Shown piece by piece: positions 42,066 through 53,048 of a stretch of DNA of 64,000 nucleotides. Position 1 is the stretch's first letter; each line of letters starts with the position of its first letter. Origin of the DNA: Asterella californica (taxonomy: Eukaryota; Streptophyta; Marchantiopsida; Marchantiales; Aytoniaceae); contig JAYKYS010000002.1 in assembly GCA_036924285.1 (NCBI GenBank), forward strand, positions 3,162,001 to 3,226,000. Direction: 5' to 3'. Under the pieces are notes generated by a model that made no database searches, was not told the origin of the DNA, and was given only the letters and a program-made list of their open reading frames with translations. Position numbers and translations under genes: made by a program.

Positions 42066-43902
42066 ATCACAGTTTAGTGTATTCAAATGCAGTTGTCCAA
42101 TGGTCTCCGTTGTTCAAAGAAAAGAAGAAGAAAATCAAAATCAAAATCATTGTGCAAATAAGCATCTCCAACGACGATAGGAAGTGTACAGTACAAGGCA
42201 GAAAATCGCATGAGCATTTTTCTTTCACGAGAGTGTTAACACATGTTATCGTATAACGTGTTTTTCTGTCTAGGAATACACTGGGTATATGGCTATACAG
42301 AGGTATGTGGATTGACAATGTTGGATCTAGATCTAGATGTTTCCACTCAACTGTTTCACTATCTACTCTTCTAGCCCGGGTGACCTTGTATCCGCTCGGC
42401 TCAAGTTTACAGTTTGCTATGATCCAAGGTTACGTATAGGTTGCATAAACTTGTGTTACAAACAGATCTTTTGTACTCTAACTAAAAGTACTCAGCTCTG
42501 TACTTATCTAACTGAAGTTATTCCTCTATATCACTAGAAGCATTACTTCTGAATAACTCCCCAGCGACGCTAATTGCCCATCAATCTAACTATCACAACT
42601 TCATAGTACAACCAGAAGATGCTATAAGATCACTCGATCAACTTGATAGAGTATCGATACAACCTTCTGTACACCTTGGTCTACCAAACATTCCAGCAAG
42701 GTAAAGCATGCATGCTTCAAGGTACTACTCAGATCTCAACATAGCACCAACGGCGGTAGTACCTGGTAGCTCCGAGAACTCCAACAGCGGCTTAAGATTC
42801 ATGACGACTCCGTTCTCCTTCATCATCAAGAGCTGAAATCAGCCCCACACCCTCCAATGTCGAGTTGTATGCAGACATGGCAGTTTCAACAACAACTCCT
42901 CTCCAAATTGCTCGAAAATGATCAAAATGATAATAGATGATACCGAAAAATTCGAAATTGCTAATAACAAAAATATCTTTGAACTTTGAGACCTCAGTCC
43001 TCCCAAACCAGTCGAGCAATGATGATCAAACTTCACAGGAAGCTTGATTGGATCCTTCACTCCTACCTTGAACAATTTTCAGGTCGAAATCTTAAACCAA
43101 TTCTCAGATATGGATCAAACCTTAATCTGTGCTAACTTCAGAGCTTTACAGACCCAAGTACATTTGATCCAAGATTCTGAACAAACTACTCGACCATTTG
43201 AGGTGAAACTTCCCAAGTATCTTATTCATAAGACATGCTTCAGTCCTGGAAAGTTTCACTCAGAAATTCGACTCAGAACTTAAGCAATAGCAAACTATCC
43301 ATGACTATCACAGTTCGCTGTTCCCGTCTTATCACGTCTGCACTTCTCAACTTCAATCGATCTGTTCAGAATCCAAATCGATCAAGAACCTAATGAAATT
43401 GATATCAAAACGACCAACACGTCGTCAGCTCTCCAACCCAATAGACAGCTCCTTAAAACTCTACGCGAGTCTCTCGGAACAACCAGAAACGTAGCGGTAG
43501 ATACAAATTGCATCCCCCTCCATTCAATCGATCATAACGCGCTTATGCTTCCATCAAATCGACCGATTCTTCAGCCCAGATTGTAGCCCCGGTCGAGAGC
43601 TCTCCAACCATACCCTTCGTTTCATGGATGGACCTCCGAAGCCTCCAGAAACCACAGAGACGTCGAGAGGATCAGCTAGAACACCATTGGTCCAAAAGTG
43701 GACCAATAAGAGCAAAAGGATCTTTACTTTTGTCTTTTCTCCACTCAACTTTTTCCCCTAAAACGAATTTTTACTCACAAGTAGACACAAGACATCAACA
43801 AGACTCTAAAACCTCAAAAATCTTTCAGATATGTCAATGGATTCTTCGCTGTCCGTAACTACACAGAAGCGCTCAACCAAAATGAAACCAGTGAGCCGTA
43901 GA

Positions 43903-44106
43903 CTAATACAACGTCAATATTACAACATGGAAACGTTCTACAATAAAAGGTACGACAAAAGGAAATGATGAAGCTATCACTCGATTGTAATATTCTTACC
44001 CGAAGTTTCTCACGATCCAAGCCCCATGATTGATCTTCGGTCTGCAATGGCACCGGAGATCGACCCAAAGGTTGAAAGGAACGTTCGATGGATAGTTGAG
44101 ATCCAT
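43903..44106 (-). pseudogene. ORFb, copy F2 (full length, one nonsense codon)
   Basis: 67 codons from ATG at 44106 (MDLNYPSNVPFN) to VVILTLY and TAG, 204 nt. Codon 37, glutamine in F1, is TAA. It shows the complete C-terminus FVVPFIVERFHVVILTLY that F1 lost to a frameshift. Cysteines in RCHC near residues 18-21 are conserved in F1, F2 and A but not in H or D. Confidence 0.62.
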
Positions 44107-44112
44107 TGTTTC

Positions 44113-44328
44113 TCACAACAAAATGTACACCGTCATATCTCAAGTCTCTCCGTATGTCACGATCGGAAGGATCATCGGAAGTTGTAACTCCATCACTCTC
44201 CCCATGAATTCATTATCAAAGTACGCAACTAACCACTGTCGAAAGTGATCGCGGTGGATGCAATGAAGCTTGATGTGAAACGGATTCGGGAAAGGAAGAT
44301 CCGGAGTCGGTAACAAACCTCCGTCCAT
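44113..44328 (-). pseudogene. ORFa, copy F2
   Basis: 216 nt frame from ATG at 44328 with codon 63 TGA instead of TGG. Otherwise very close to F1: only a handful of residues differ (for example DNEF for GDEF). Six bases separate its final TGA from the ORFb start, as in F1 and D. Confidence 0.62.
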
Positions 44329-44650
44329 AACCACTACTCCTGCAGTTCTTCACTCCTCCATGTAGACCACCGAGAACCCTCACGAATCACCCGCTGACAG
44401 AGAATGCCGTATGAACCATCGACTCGTCATTTTATACACAAATGCGGCGACAAGGACCACTGAAGTGAACGAGCACAGATCGAAGACTTGGCACGTTCCT
44501 CTACCGTGCGATCACTTAAACAGATAATCACAAACGTGGCACTCATCACACCGTTCGGTGAGTTACGCGATACGGTTCACGAAACACAGAAAAGAAACAC
44601 AACCTACGTTCCACGAGAATTTCACACAGGAGCCGAACCACAACACGACA

Positions 44651-44998
44651 TCCACCCCTTCTAAACCTGTGCATCCTCTGGTATGCGCCAACACTCACAA
44701 GTTGTGGTCGGCATCACACTATATCTTCGTCTTCTTCACTGATGTTGTCGTTAGCAATATCTTCGTCATCCAAATCTTATCCGTCATCATCCAAGATATC
44801 TGCTCCGACTTCCTTCATGTTTATTCCTTCATCTTGCTTCTTGAAGAGTTTCACACGCTTGCCTGCAATGGGAACCTTGAGCTCTACTCCATCAAGCTCT
44901 CTTAGTGAATATGTGGCATTGTCAAGCACGACAAGAACCACATACGGGTCAAACCATCGCTTAGAGAATTTTCTAAGCGCACTGTGTTGGTTGTCCAA
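44651..44998 (-). pseudogene. Integrase C-terminus of an F-family element
   Basis: Minus-strand coding from 44998: LLDNQHSALRKFSKRWF, DNATYSLRELDGVELKVP and GKRVKLFKK, equivalent to the G integrase end (LENQHSTIQKFSRRWFGPY, ATYSLQELDGTPL, EKRVKLFKKRR). It places the F family in the same lineage as G. It is fused directly to a broken 5' LTR at 44999. Confidence 0.78.
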
Positions 44999-45249
44999 GA
45001 GAATGCCGTATGAACCATCGACTCGCCATTTTATACACAAATGCGGCGACAAGGACCACTGAAGTGAACGCGCACAAATCGATGACTTGGCACGTTCCTC
45101 TACCGTGCGATCACTTAAACAAATAATCACAAACGTGACACTCATCACACCGTTCGACGAGTTACGCGATACGGTTCACGAAACACAAAAAAGAAACACA
45201 ACCTACGTTCCACGAGAATTTCACACAAGAGTCGAACCACAACACGACA
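44999..45249 (-). repeat. Truncated F-family 5' LTR
   Basis: 251 bp equal to the first 251 bp of LTR F2 (44400-44650), including the TGTCGTGTTGTGG start at 45249. It stops at GAGAATGCCG and is joined to integrase coding. Confidence 0.88.
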
Positions 45250-45679
45250 ACGTTTTAGATAATTTTGATCTTTTTCGTGATGCAGTATAGACAAGCTTTA
45301 TAAGAAATGTCTTTTTTGATTTTTTGGTTTTTTGGTTTCTCGCTTCGATAACGTTTTCTTTGTAATCTATTTTAAAGTTATCTATAACTGTATATGCAAA
45401 CTTGCTATCTGCTAGTTGCATGGCAGAGAAGCAAAGTATGTTGACTCCATACTGAACTATTAATACTTGTTGGCAAGTCTCTTGAAATGGTCATGTGCTT
45501 GAATAACATGTTCTAATTTATGTGAGAGCATGAAATTATAATTTCTATGAAACTAATCTTCGAGTGTAATGTGAGTTCAAGACACATAGATAAACCATAA
45601 ACCGACAACTTATGCATGCATCACTGCAACTACACGATAGAGAACTTATCTAAAAAAATTATTTATCTAATCTTGAGAT

Positions 45680-45770
45680 AATTTATCACCTAAACGTTCC
45701 TCAACGAAAGGGTTGGTTAATAAATTAAAGTTGCTCTCCTTTTCCATCTTCAGATGGCAGAGGTGAATAA
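45680..45770. repeat. Paired stem-loop repeat, copy 3
   Basis: First stem AATTTAT... with ...ATAAATT around CGTTCCTCAACG; second stem TCTCCTTTTCCATC with GATGGCAGAGG. Same order and spacing as copy 1. Confidence 0.65.
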
Positions 45771-46037
45771 GCAACATATGAGATCCATCATGCATTCTCA
45801 ACCACCTTTGAGGATTATTTGCTCGGTATTTGTTATCAAAAAAGTTGTAATTATTGTATATAAATTTTATATCTATTTTCTTTAAATCAAATTTATGTTT
45901 AAAGTATTAAATGTAATCATACAAAGAACTGTCAAAACGTGAAATGAAAATCCACAATTGAAATGCATAGCAACACACATCCAATTATATAAATCCGACT
46001 GGTTGTTTATTATTATAAAATATTCAATAAATATTTT

Positions 46038-46176
46038 AGTTTATTACTTCACCCTTCCTGTCAGAAAGGTTAGATAATAAACTAAGTAAATTAAGCTTGC
46101 AGTCCTCTTCCATAGGAAGATGGAAGAGGTGAATAAATGACAGAAATAAACACTCTTCCGTGTTTATTTCCGTCAT
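46038..46176. repeat. Paired stem-loop repeat, copy 4, with a third hairpin
   Basis: Stem 1: AGTTTATTA...TAATAAACT (46038-46083). Stem 2: CCTCTTCCAT with ATGGAAGAGG (46104-46129). A third inverted pair follows directly, GACAGAAATAAACAC with GTGTTTATTTCCGTC, absent from the other copies. Confidence 0.7.
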
Positions 46177-46226
46177 TGCAGCATGGTTTCTCAGCAATGA
46201 GTCAGATGGATAAATGAAGTCTTCAT

Positions 46227-46380
46227 CTACCCAGTGGAGAAATAGTTCACCGCCAATAACAGAAGACCAATGTCAAGAAACATACAACTCACAATACGTT
46301 AAACTACCCAGTGGAGAAATAGTTCACCACCAATAACAGAAGACCAATGTCAAGAAACATACAACTCACAATACGTTAAA
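46227..46380. repeat. 77 bp tandem duplication
   Basis: 46227-46303 is repeated at 46304-46380 with a single visible difference (cgcc/cacc). The unit begins CTACCCAGTGGAGAAATAG. Confidence 0.95.
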
Positions 46381-46750
46381 CTAGAAGGGCGGACTAGCCA
46401 ACAACACCAAGTATAACAAAAAGACAGAGGTGAGAGAATTGAAGTTTTTGTTCAGTTCACTTTTAACTTAGACCTTTCGGAAGAGTTTTATCATACACTA
46501 AAGAAAAAGTATATTTGAGATTATCTGAAGATAAATATGCATTTTTCATGGTTCAACACACTGCATATGCGATACGTAAGATTATTTCAGTAAGTTCGAG
46601 ATATAATAACGAGCAAATTTTGTCTAGTGAAGGTGTTTCATTCCAAAATTATCTTTACATTATGCGAAGAATAAGTATGCTCAACCATTTTTGCAGAACT
46701 GTTGCTCGATATTTATTATTGAAAAATATATATCTGGTTTCTACCTCGCA

Positions 46751-47456
46751 TTATGTTTCGCCTTGCACGACATCAAGTTGAGGTCTGAGAACTTGTTTAC
46801 GCTCCGATCGTAAATCATCCTTGAAGTATTTCTTTAATAAAGAAACATGAAAGGTCGGATGCAACTGCCACTCGAGAGGAAAGTCAAACATATATACATC
46901 TTCATGCGAATTGTTGACAGTGACAAAAGATCCCGTGAACTTTGATGAGAACTTCACCGTAATTCTTTTTGGAAGGGTGAAGTTCTTCGTACTCAACCAT
47001 ACTTCTTCACCCACTTGAAACTTCACTTGCCACCGATTCTTGTTTACCTGCTTCGTGTAATGTTGATGCGCCTTCTCGAGGTTCTTTTTCACTTATTATT
47101 TGCGCTATTGCATTTTTGCCATCAACTCTTCAGCTGATATTTGTCGTGTTCTTGATCGTGCTGATGTAGAACTCTTTGCCATAGTCAAGTCAAGAGGTCC
47201 TTCTGGCTCATGTCCGTAAGTCAACAAGAAAGACGTTTCATCAGCCGCTGAATGCGTCGTGGAGTTGTAGTAATACTCTGCAAGGCTACGTCACTCCACT
47301 CAATCACTTTGGTCCGCGTTCACATAATTCATCAAGTATTTAGTCAGAACCGAGTTAACTCATTCCATTTGTCCATCTGTTTCGAGATGAAAAGCAATAC
47401 TAAATTTTAACTTAGTCCTCAATTTTTGGAACAAGTGTTTTCAAAAGACACTTGTG
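46751..47456 (-). pseudogene. Chromovirus integrase fragment
   Basis: Minus-strand Ty3/gypsy integrase in decayed frames: SVF-stop-KHLFQKLRTKLKFSIAF, HLETDGQMERVNSVL (the usual HPQTDGQTERVN with the catalytic Glu), TTHSAADETSFLLTYG, then KFQVGEEVWLSTKNFTLP, FPLEWQLHPTFHVSLLKKYF. The last block is the region before a chromodomain in chromoviruses; a chromodomain itself is not seen. Nonsense codons and shifts are frequent between 47090 and 47400. It ends at 47456 in a snap-back repeat. Confidence 0.82.
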
Positions 47457-47488
47457 AAATCACAAGTGTCTTTTGAAAACACTTGTTC
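47429..47488. repeat. Perfect 28 bp inverted repeat with 4 bp loop
   Basis: 47429-47456 and 47461-47488 are exact reverse complements separated by aaat. The left arm is native integrase coding, so the right arm is an inverted copy of it made at the breakpoint. Confidence 0.97.
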
Positions 47489-48300
47489 TTATGAGCTTAG
47501 AATGCTCTATTATCTGCTGGAGGGCTCCATGGGGTGCAAAAGGACAAGGTGGGGTCCTTTAACTTCCTATTGGTCCACCAAAAAGTGAAGATAATTTGTC
47601 ATCTACCTAAGTGTGCGCTTTGGGAGGGACGGGGCACTTTCACGAGGGATATTGGAGATCAAAGGACATGGGCGGAGAGCTCTCGACGGAAGGAGCAATA
47701 TGAGACCAAATTTCACTCCATTTGGAGGTCCAAGACATACGTTTTGGCCATTTGAAGTTCATGGAGTGATGGAAGTACATAGCTTTCTCTTCCGATTGAA
47801 AGATTGAGAAGTTTGAGTGATTGAGTCGTCAGACTGAGACCAGATTTCATGAGCTTGTAGTCTGTCAATTGCTGAAGATCTGACCCCAAATTCCATCATG
47901 GATGTTCTGCGGATTGGACGCAATGACGATTTGAAGACGATGTGGTGCAAAAAGCTTTCAATCTGGAGCACCGAGTTTGAAGATTTATGGAGGATGATCC
48001 AAACGGTCAAATCGGCTACAATTCCCTGAGTAGTGAGTTTACCTTCTGTATTGCTAGCACAGGAAGTTCGAGTGGAAGTGGGGTTCATTTAGGCGAAGAA
48101 GCTTCTGTCTTGAATCTGAGATTGGAAATGCTTGTCAGTTTTTGAGAATTTGTGTTAATTGTGGGAGGAGATCTAGCCGTGAGATCTTCTTGAAATTTGA
48201 CCTGAAAGTAGAGACTTTAGTATCCTATCTATGTGGCAAGTTTGAGAGGAGACTAAGTTGTAGATCTGTACCTATCGTGTGTGAAAGTTCGCTGTTTTTC
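47489..48300 (+). repeat. Diverged F-type LTR body remnant
   Basis: Contains the landmarks CTATTGGTCCAC and GGAGAGCTCTCGAC found in order in LTR F1 (8142-8270). No ORFa/ORFb in this part and no gene. It may be upstream LTR sequence of element D or a separate remnant. Confidence 0.4.
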
Positions 48301-48860
48301 TGTCGAGTTGTATCGGTAACGGTATCTAGTCCAGTTCCCGAGTCTTGTTAGCGGCAGCTGGCAGAAAAGCATCCGGTGTGACGTTTGTATTGCTTTGGGG
48401 AGTATTCTAAGCGTAGATAAGACTATAGCGACCTACGTTGTGACCACGTCATGTGGTTGTCAAGTTCGCACTCAACGTGACAAAGTGCGATCCTTGACCT
48501 GTAAAGTCGACTACCTATCTAGCCTAGTCTCTAGTATTGGGAGATATTACGGTGCATGCATTAGAACCTTTCACCCGGACGACCTACACGAGGATGAGTA
48601 TGACGGCATCAAACATGCGATGTGCATGTGTGCAACCTCATCGGTCCATGTGGCTTGGGTTGATCGGTTAGGGAGCTTGCACCTATTCTTGTTTTGTGTT
48701 CGTAACTTTAAAAGCAAAAGAGAGTGACCTATGTGGAAGCATTCGACCTTAAGGAAATTCAAGTGATTGCTCGTGGAGAGATCGTATTGGTCTTATGAGT
48801 CTGTATCGACGTTCTGTGGATCCATATACCTTTCTAGTTGGAACGCCAATGTTGTGAGAG

Positions 48861-49076
48861 ATGGACGAAGTGCTCTACTTACCGCCCAGATTCTCTTTTC
48901 AAAACCCCTTCCAGATTAAATTGATGGACATGGAACGAGTCCATTTCCAACAGTTTCTGATAGGATCCTTCGGACATAACTTTACCGCACAAGTCATGCT
49001 CTCGTCTGTTCCTGTGATCTTACGTGTTGTCACTTACGGCCAAGAATGAGATCTTACCATCTTTATCCTCATCTGA
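48861..49076 (+). pseudogene. ORFa, copy D (most divergent)
   Basis: ATG at 48861, final TGA at 49074-49076, exactly 216 nt. It keeps NPFQIKL, FG-x-NF, QVM, PVIL-x-VVTY and DLTIFILI at the same positions as other copies but differs at most other residues. Codon 63 is TGA. Gapless alignment at this divergence is the best evidence for past protein selection. Confidence 0.6.
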
Positions 49077-49082
49077 CGAAGG

Positions 49083-49286
49083 ATAGATCTAAATCAGCTC
49101 TCACCTGTAAACTTTAACACTGAGTGCGAGATAAGGCGCATCTGTCGACTCAAAGTCATGTACGAAGCCCTAGTAGTGAGAAACTTCAGAGAGGAATACT
49201 ACCGAGAGATCATGTCATTGCATATCTTGTTTGTCGTGCCCATGATCATCCAATGTTTTCGTGTTGTTATCTTGACCCTTTATTGA
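49083..49286 (+). pseudogene. ORFb, copy D (start codon ATA)
   Basis: Reads IDLN from an ATA where F copies have ATG, then RRICRLKVMYEALVVRNF, REEYYREIM, FVVPMIIQCF and RVVILTLY to TGA, exactly 204 nt with no internal stop. Six bases after ORFa. Confidence 0.6.
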
Positions 49287-49422
49287 GAGAAAGGAAGTGC
49301 TTAGACATCAAGAAAGTCAGAGAGAAACTACAGAATACTAGTCGCTCTGCTGTGCATCAATCACTAGTCACAACCAGAAGGTACGCCCTTGCTCAAAGGA
49401 AAGGCTCTCGCTACGACATATT

Positions 49423-49440
49423 TGGTGCTTCCACTGAGAG
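49423..49440 (+). other. Primer binding site of element D
   Basis: TGGTGCTTCCACTGAGAG, four bases after the LTR end, identical to the site of elements G and E. Confidence 0.6.
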
Positions 49441-49486
49441 CACGCTTTGAGGTGGTAGAGTCAGTTGTTGCCGAGGAGCGTCAAGT

Positions 49487-50888
49487 ATGAATCTTTCCAA
49501 AGCAATGGGGACGAGTGGAGGAGGAGCGGACGATCTACTTCGAGCATTGACAATGTTGTTGAGACAACAACAAGGAGGTGATGTTGGGGAGCAGAAGTCC
49601 ACAAGAGCTCTACAGACGGTGGTGAAGAAGTTGGGGAGGTTCGATGGAAGGAACATCACGAAGTATGTTCGGAGTATATTTGTGAGATGGAGGTAAATCG
49701 TGTGTTTGAGATAGAGATGATTTCTAGTTTCGAGTTGGCTGTGATACTTGAGATCCGTAGTCAAGTGACAAAGCTGAAGGATGCACATACGAGTTCTTGG
49801 GAGGAGTATGAGCAGAGGTTGAAGAGTGAGTTTTTGATGATGATGCGGATAGAGTAACCAAGAGAATGTTCTTGGAGAGGATAGAGCAACGTCCGGGGAA
49901 TGAGATGACACCAAATGAGTTGCTACGTGAGTTCGAGAAACGATTCTGTCAATTGTCTCCATCCGAGAGGACGACACTTGACTTAAGGAAGACAAACTTT
50001 TTCTAGAAGCTGCTGATGAAAATCTAGAGGACAAGCTTTTCTTGATGCTAGCATACAAGGGAGAAGAAGGAGGAGTGAGCACAGACTGGAGAAAGGTAGA
50101 GGAAGCTGTTACTATTCTCACGAAGCAGAAACGTGAAAGAGGTAGAGCTGCAACATTGAGGTCTGATGTCTCCTTAGCTCCGTTGCCCAAGCCTGCCAGT
50201 AGCAAGATTGAAGATTCTGCAATCGATGAGTTGGTTAAAGGTTTGAGAGAGTTGAGGATAGAGATGGCGGAGCTAAAACATAGTCGAATTCCTGGTGATA
50301 CCAATGCATCTTCAACTAGCAGAAATTTTGTTAGAAGATGTATCTGGTGCGACAGTATTGAACACCAACATCGGAAATGTGACGAGTTTTCTGAGGCTCT
50401 CAGAACCGAAGTCGTGAATTTTAGAGATGGAAAGATTCATCTCACACAAACTGGTGCGTCGTTGAGTACCAACTTTGGTAAGGGAGGAATGAAGAGCTTG
50501 GTGAGAGGTCAGGTTGGTATAGCTACAGCAATACGTACAATAGAGCCATAAACATTTACGACTGAAGTAGATGTACCTGTTGTAGCAGTTGTTAAGAGCG
50601 ATGTAGTTGAAGTTCCACGAGAAATAATGTTACGAGGTGTGGAGGCAATTCGTCGCATTACTGGATGGGATGATCCTATAGAGGCAGGTGTGTCAAAGCT
50701 TATTTGGTACAAGAGAAGCATGTAAGCTAGCAGGATGCGATTGTGGAAGAGAAAAGGAGACGTGATGATGATGTTGCTGATCCGGAGGAGGCTACAAGGA
50801 GAACCAGAGCCACTAAGAGGAGAGGGCAACAAGAGCATCATCCTCCGATATCCCTTCGACGTCTCAAGGGACATCTACATTTGAACCT
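49487..50888 (+). pseudogene. Element D gag
   Basis: Plus-strand gag: MNLSKAMGTSGGGADDLLRAL start at 49487, STRALQTVVKKLGRFDGRN, then frameshifts between 49690 and 50040, then the frame 50042-50551 with zinc knuckle CIWCDSIEHQHRKC (C-x2-C-x4-H-x4-C) and STNFGKGGMKSL. A TAA at about 50549 and another near 50723 break the tail, whose charged RRRD-like segment precedes the protease region. Same order as G and E. Confidence 0.78.
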
Positions 50889-51732
50889 ATGGTTGATGTT
50901 CCTATTCATGACACGGAGATGAGAGAGAAAGACAAAAGAGCTTCTTCAGAAGACAAAGGTAAAGCACCGACCTACATACTACAGTCTGATATCGAGACCA
51001 ATACCAACTTGAAGGAGATTCTTGAAGAGAGAATTTTGGACGCAAAGATAGAATTTTCCTTGCGAGAGGCCTTGGGAATAGCAAAAAGTGACTTTCATGA
51101 GTTGATCATAAATGTGATCAAGAGAAAGAGGCAGATGACTGCAGATACAGTGATGGTGAAAGCATTGGATACTGACATCATTGGGGAAGAAGATGAAGAG
51201 TTAAGTCGCGTATTTGTCCAAAAGCATGTACTACATGTGTCGAATGGAAGAGATGCAAGAGTTTCAGACTGTGCTGCAGAACATGGCGACGAGAAGCAGC
51301 ATGAGAGTCACTATTCTCGAGCATATTGAGCTCATGCAACTACAGAGACAAGGGTCCGACTAGGTAACTTGTCAGAGGTTATAGTGACATTGGTGGATCA
51401 CGGTTCGGAGATTAATATCATGTCCAAAAACGTTTACGAGAAAAGAAAATGACCAATCGACACAGGACATGGATGGATTCTTCTTGCTGCTAACAACCAA
51501 AGAGGTGAACTTTTTGGTGCTTGTCCAGTTGTCAAGACTCGAATAAGAGATGTAGAGATAGAACAAAACTTTTTTGTTCAGAGTGTAGCTGCTTATCCTG
51601 TGATCCTAGGTCAACCGTACATTACTGCGTTTAGGATGGAGACGAAAGTAATGGACAATGGATCTCATTATGCTCGTATCATAAGTCAAGATGGTACGAG
51701 GGTGGTACAATTTCTTATTGTACGTACGGGTA
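50889..51732 (+). pseudogene. Element D protease region, cut by element E
   Basis: Plus-strand coding with ILDAKIEFSLREALGIAKSD near 51040, the protease VTLVDHGSEINIMSKNVYEK near 51395, and AAYPVILGQPYITAFRMETK near 51600. The active site is D-H-G. Stops occur near 51329 and 51450. At 51732, in FLIVRTG, the frame is interrupted by the E LTR; ERNREKLRD at 61349 is its continuation, as shown by the uninterrupted G copy (FLTVRSRHERNGQTLRD). Confidence 0.8.
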
Positions 51733-53048
51733 TGTAGAGTTGAGAGTTTTCCTCGGGAAGGGCGGAACCTTCTGGCTGTGATATGAGCTTGAAGGCTGTG
51801 TTCAGTCTACTTAGGGAAGCACTAGGCTCTTGACTGTGGCTGGTTTGCTCAAAGGATAGGCTTCAGGTTACAAGGTGATACTGAAAAATGCTCATGCAAG
51901 TCTCTTGGCTCTTCTGATATGTTCAGGAAGCAAACTTCAGGCTTAACTAGCAACGATAAGATCTGACGGCGAACTTTGGCACTCAAGATTGAGAAATATG
52001 TGAAAGTTTAGACTTCATAACTTCTCCTACATGTCAATGAGGTTCTACTGGATACACATACGAAGTTTCAGCTTGAGATCAATTCAGAGCACCAAGATAT
52101 GAGTAGAAACTTTCTGAACAGAGAAATTATGATAATTTCTGATACCCAGTCAGCTATTTCGACCTATAACAGGAGATTGGCTCGATCAATTTCGAAGTTT
52201 CTTACAGGATTTGCAGTACATAGCTTGCTGAACACTCCTGTGAAGTTGGACCTCCTGATTGTACACAGAACTCCAGATTTCGTTCTCTGAAGTTGCTGCT
52301 CTAGATTGCGAGCTTTATAGACCCCCTATGCTTCAGTGGCCGCCCTGAATTGCTCAGTAACTCAAATCACTTGAAACTTTTTTGACAGTCGTAGCCCGGC
52401 TGAAAATGAACGCAACCACGAAGGTTTGAAGCGATTTCCTAAATTCTGCTGCAATTGACAATCAAAACCCCAAATTCAACAAAAGTGTTGCAATTCTGAC
52501 ACAAATCGAACTTCAATCAGCCATAACTCCTTCTTTGTTGCTCCAAATCGATCAAAATTTTCGCTGATAGTGCTTGGCACGACAAGCTCTATCTCCCTGT
52601 GCTCTCAGATTTTGCAGTGTCTTCACCAATTGCTCGAAATCCTCTTTAGAGCTCTGTTTCTAAGTTTAGAGTTATACAAAAGACAAAAATGAACCAATGA
52701 GAGTTCATAGCTCCATTTGGTTGACCTTTTGTGCCTTAAACCACATGTTAGGCTACACTCATAGGCAACCACGTCAAGCCTCCTAGAGTGCCAACGTAAA
52801 ACTTAAACTACCTAAAACGACACGCAGCCCCGACAGATAACTTAAATCAGCTAGAAAGCGTGCATGGACGACACGCAAATACAACCCATGAGCTTAAATC
52901 CTATCGACATGGTTATCAACCTACTAAGACTCAATATATATAACATCTTCCAAAATGGACGTCTCTGAGGTCTTAACTTCACTCAGAGAGACTAACGCCT
53001 GACAGAGAAGTGAATCATTTACTATGTGAAATGATTCACATCACGACA
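51733..53048 (-). repeat. 3' LTR of element E
   Basis: 1316 bp, TGTAGAGTTG to ATCACGACA on the plus strand, very similar to 59821-61141. Left flank acgggta and right flank acgggtc nearly match, as if this LTR alone had inserted in element D. Near its right edge GTGAATCATTT and AAATGATTCAC form an 11 bp stem. Confidence 0.9.

Larger units (their letters stand above)
40166..42249. other. AT-rich spacer downstream of the mTERF gene with dispersed repeat units
   Basis: No gene seen. Bases after 40166 are the 3' region of the mTERF gene. From about 40600 on the sequence is very AT-rich and contains two copies of a unit with ATGCATGC, GATGAACT, an ATATATAAATA stretch and a paired hairpin (40908-41002 and 41985-42065). 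Both copies keep the order of these landmarks about 1.07 kb apart. Confidence 0.6.
42250..44650 (-). repeat. F-family LTR, copy F2 (3' LTR of a deletion derivative)
   Basis: The reverse-strand counterpart of 7200-9600. On the minus strand it begins TGTCGTGTTGTGG at 44650, directly after the purine tract AGAAGGGGTGGA (44651-44662). This is what proves that the family is an LTR. The left end (about 42250) is not sharply defined. It carries ORFa (44328-44113), ORFb (44106-43903) and the CCAAT palindrome. Confidence 0.82.
45250..46750. other. AT-rich spacer with hairpin repeats
   Basis: No gene seen. It holds two more copies of the paired hairpin repeat and a 77 bp tandem duplication. An 88-codon frame at 46515-46781 overlaps another strand's gag-pol fragment and has no recognisable content. 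Confidence 0.6.
48301..49418 (+). repeat. 5' LTR of element D (left edge tentative)
   Basis: The right edge is set by CTACGACA at 49418 followed by the primer site. A matching start TGTCGAGTTG lies at 48301, giving TGTCG/CGACA ends, but I could not confirm it with a second LTR because D leaves the window. ORFa and ORFb lie inside. Confidence 0.5.

Noticed and set aside
44777..45148. 123-codon minus frame spanning the 44999 junction
   Set aside because: A chance fusion of LTR sequence with the integrase end created by the deletion.
46515..46781. 88-codon plus frame
   Set aside because: Overlaps the chromovirus fragment on the other strand and has no recognisable pattern.
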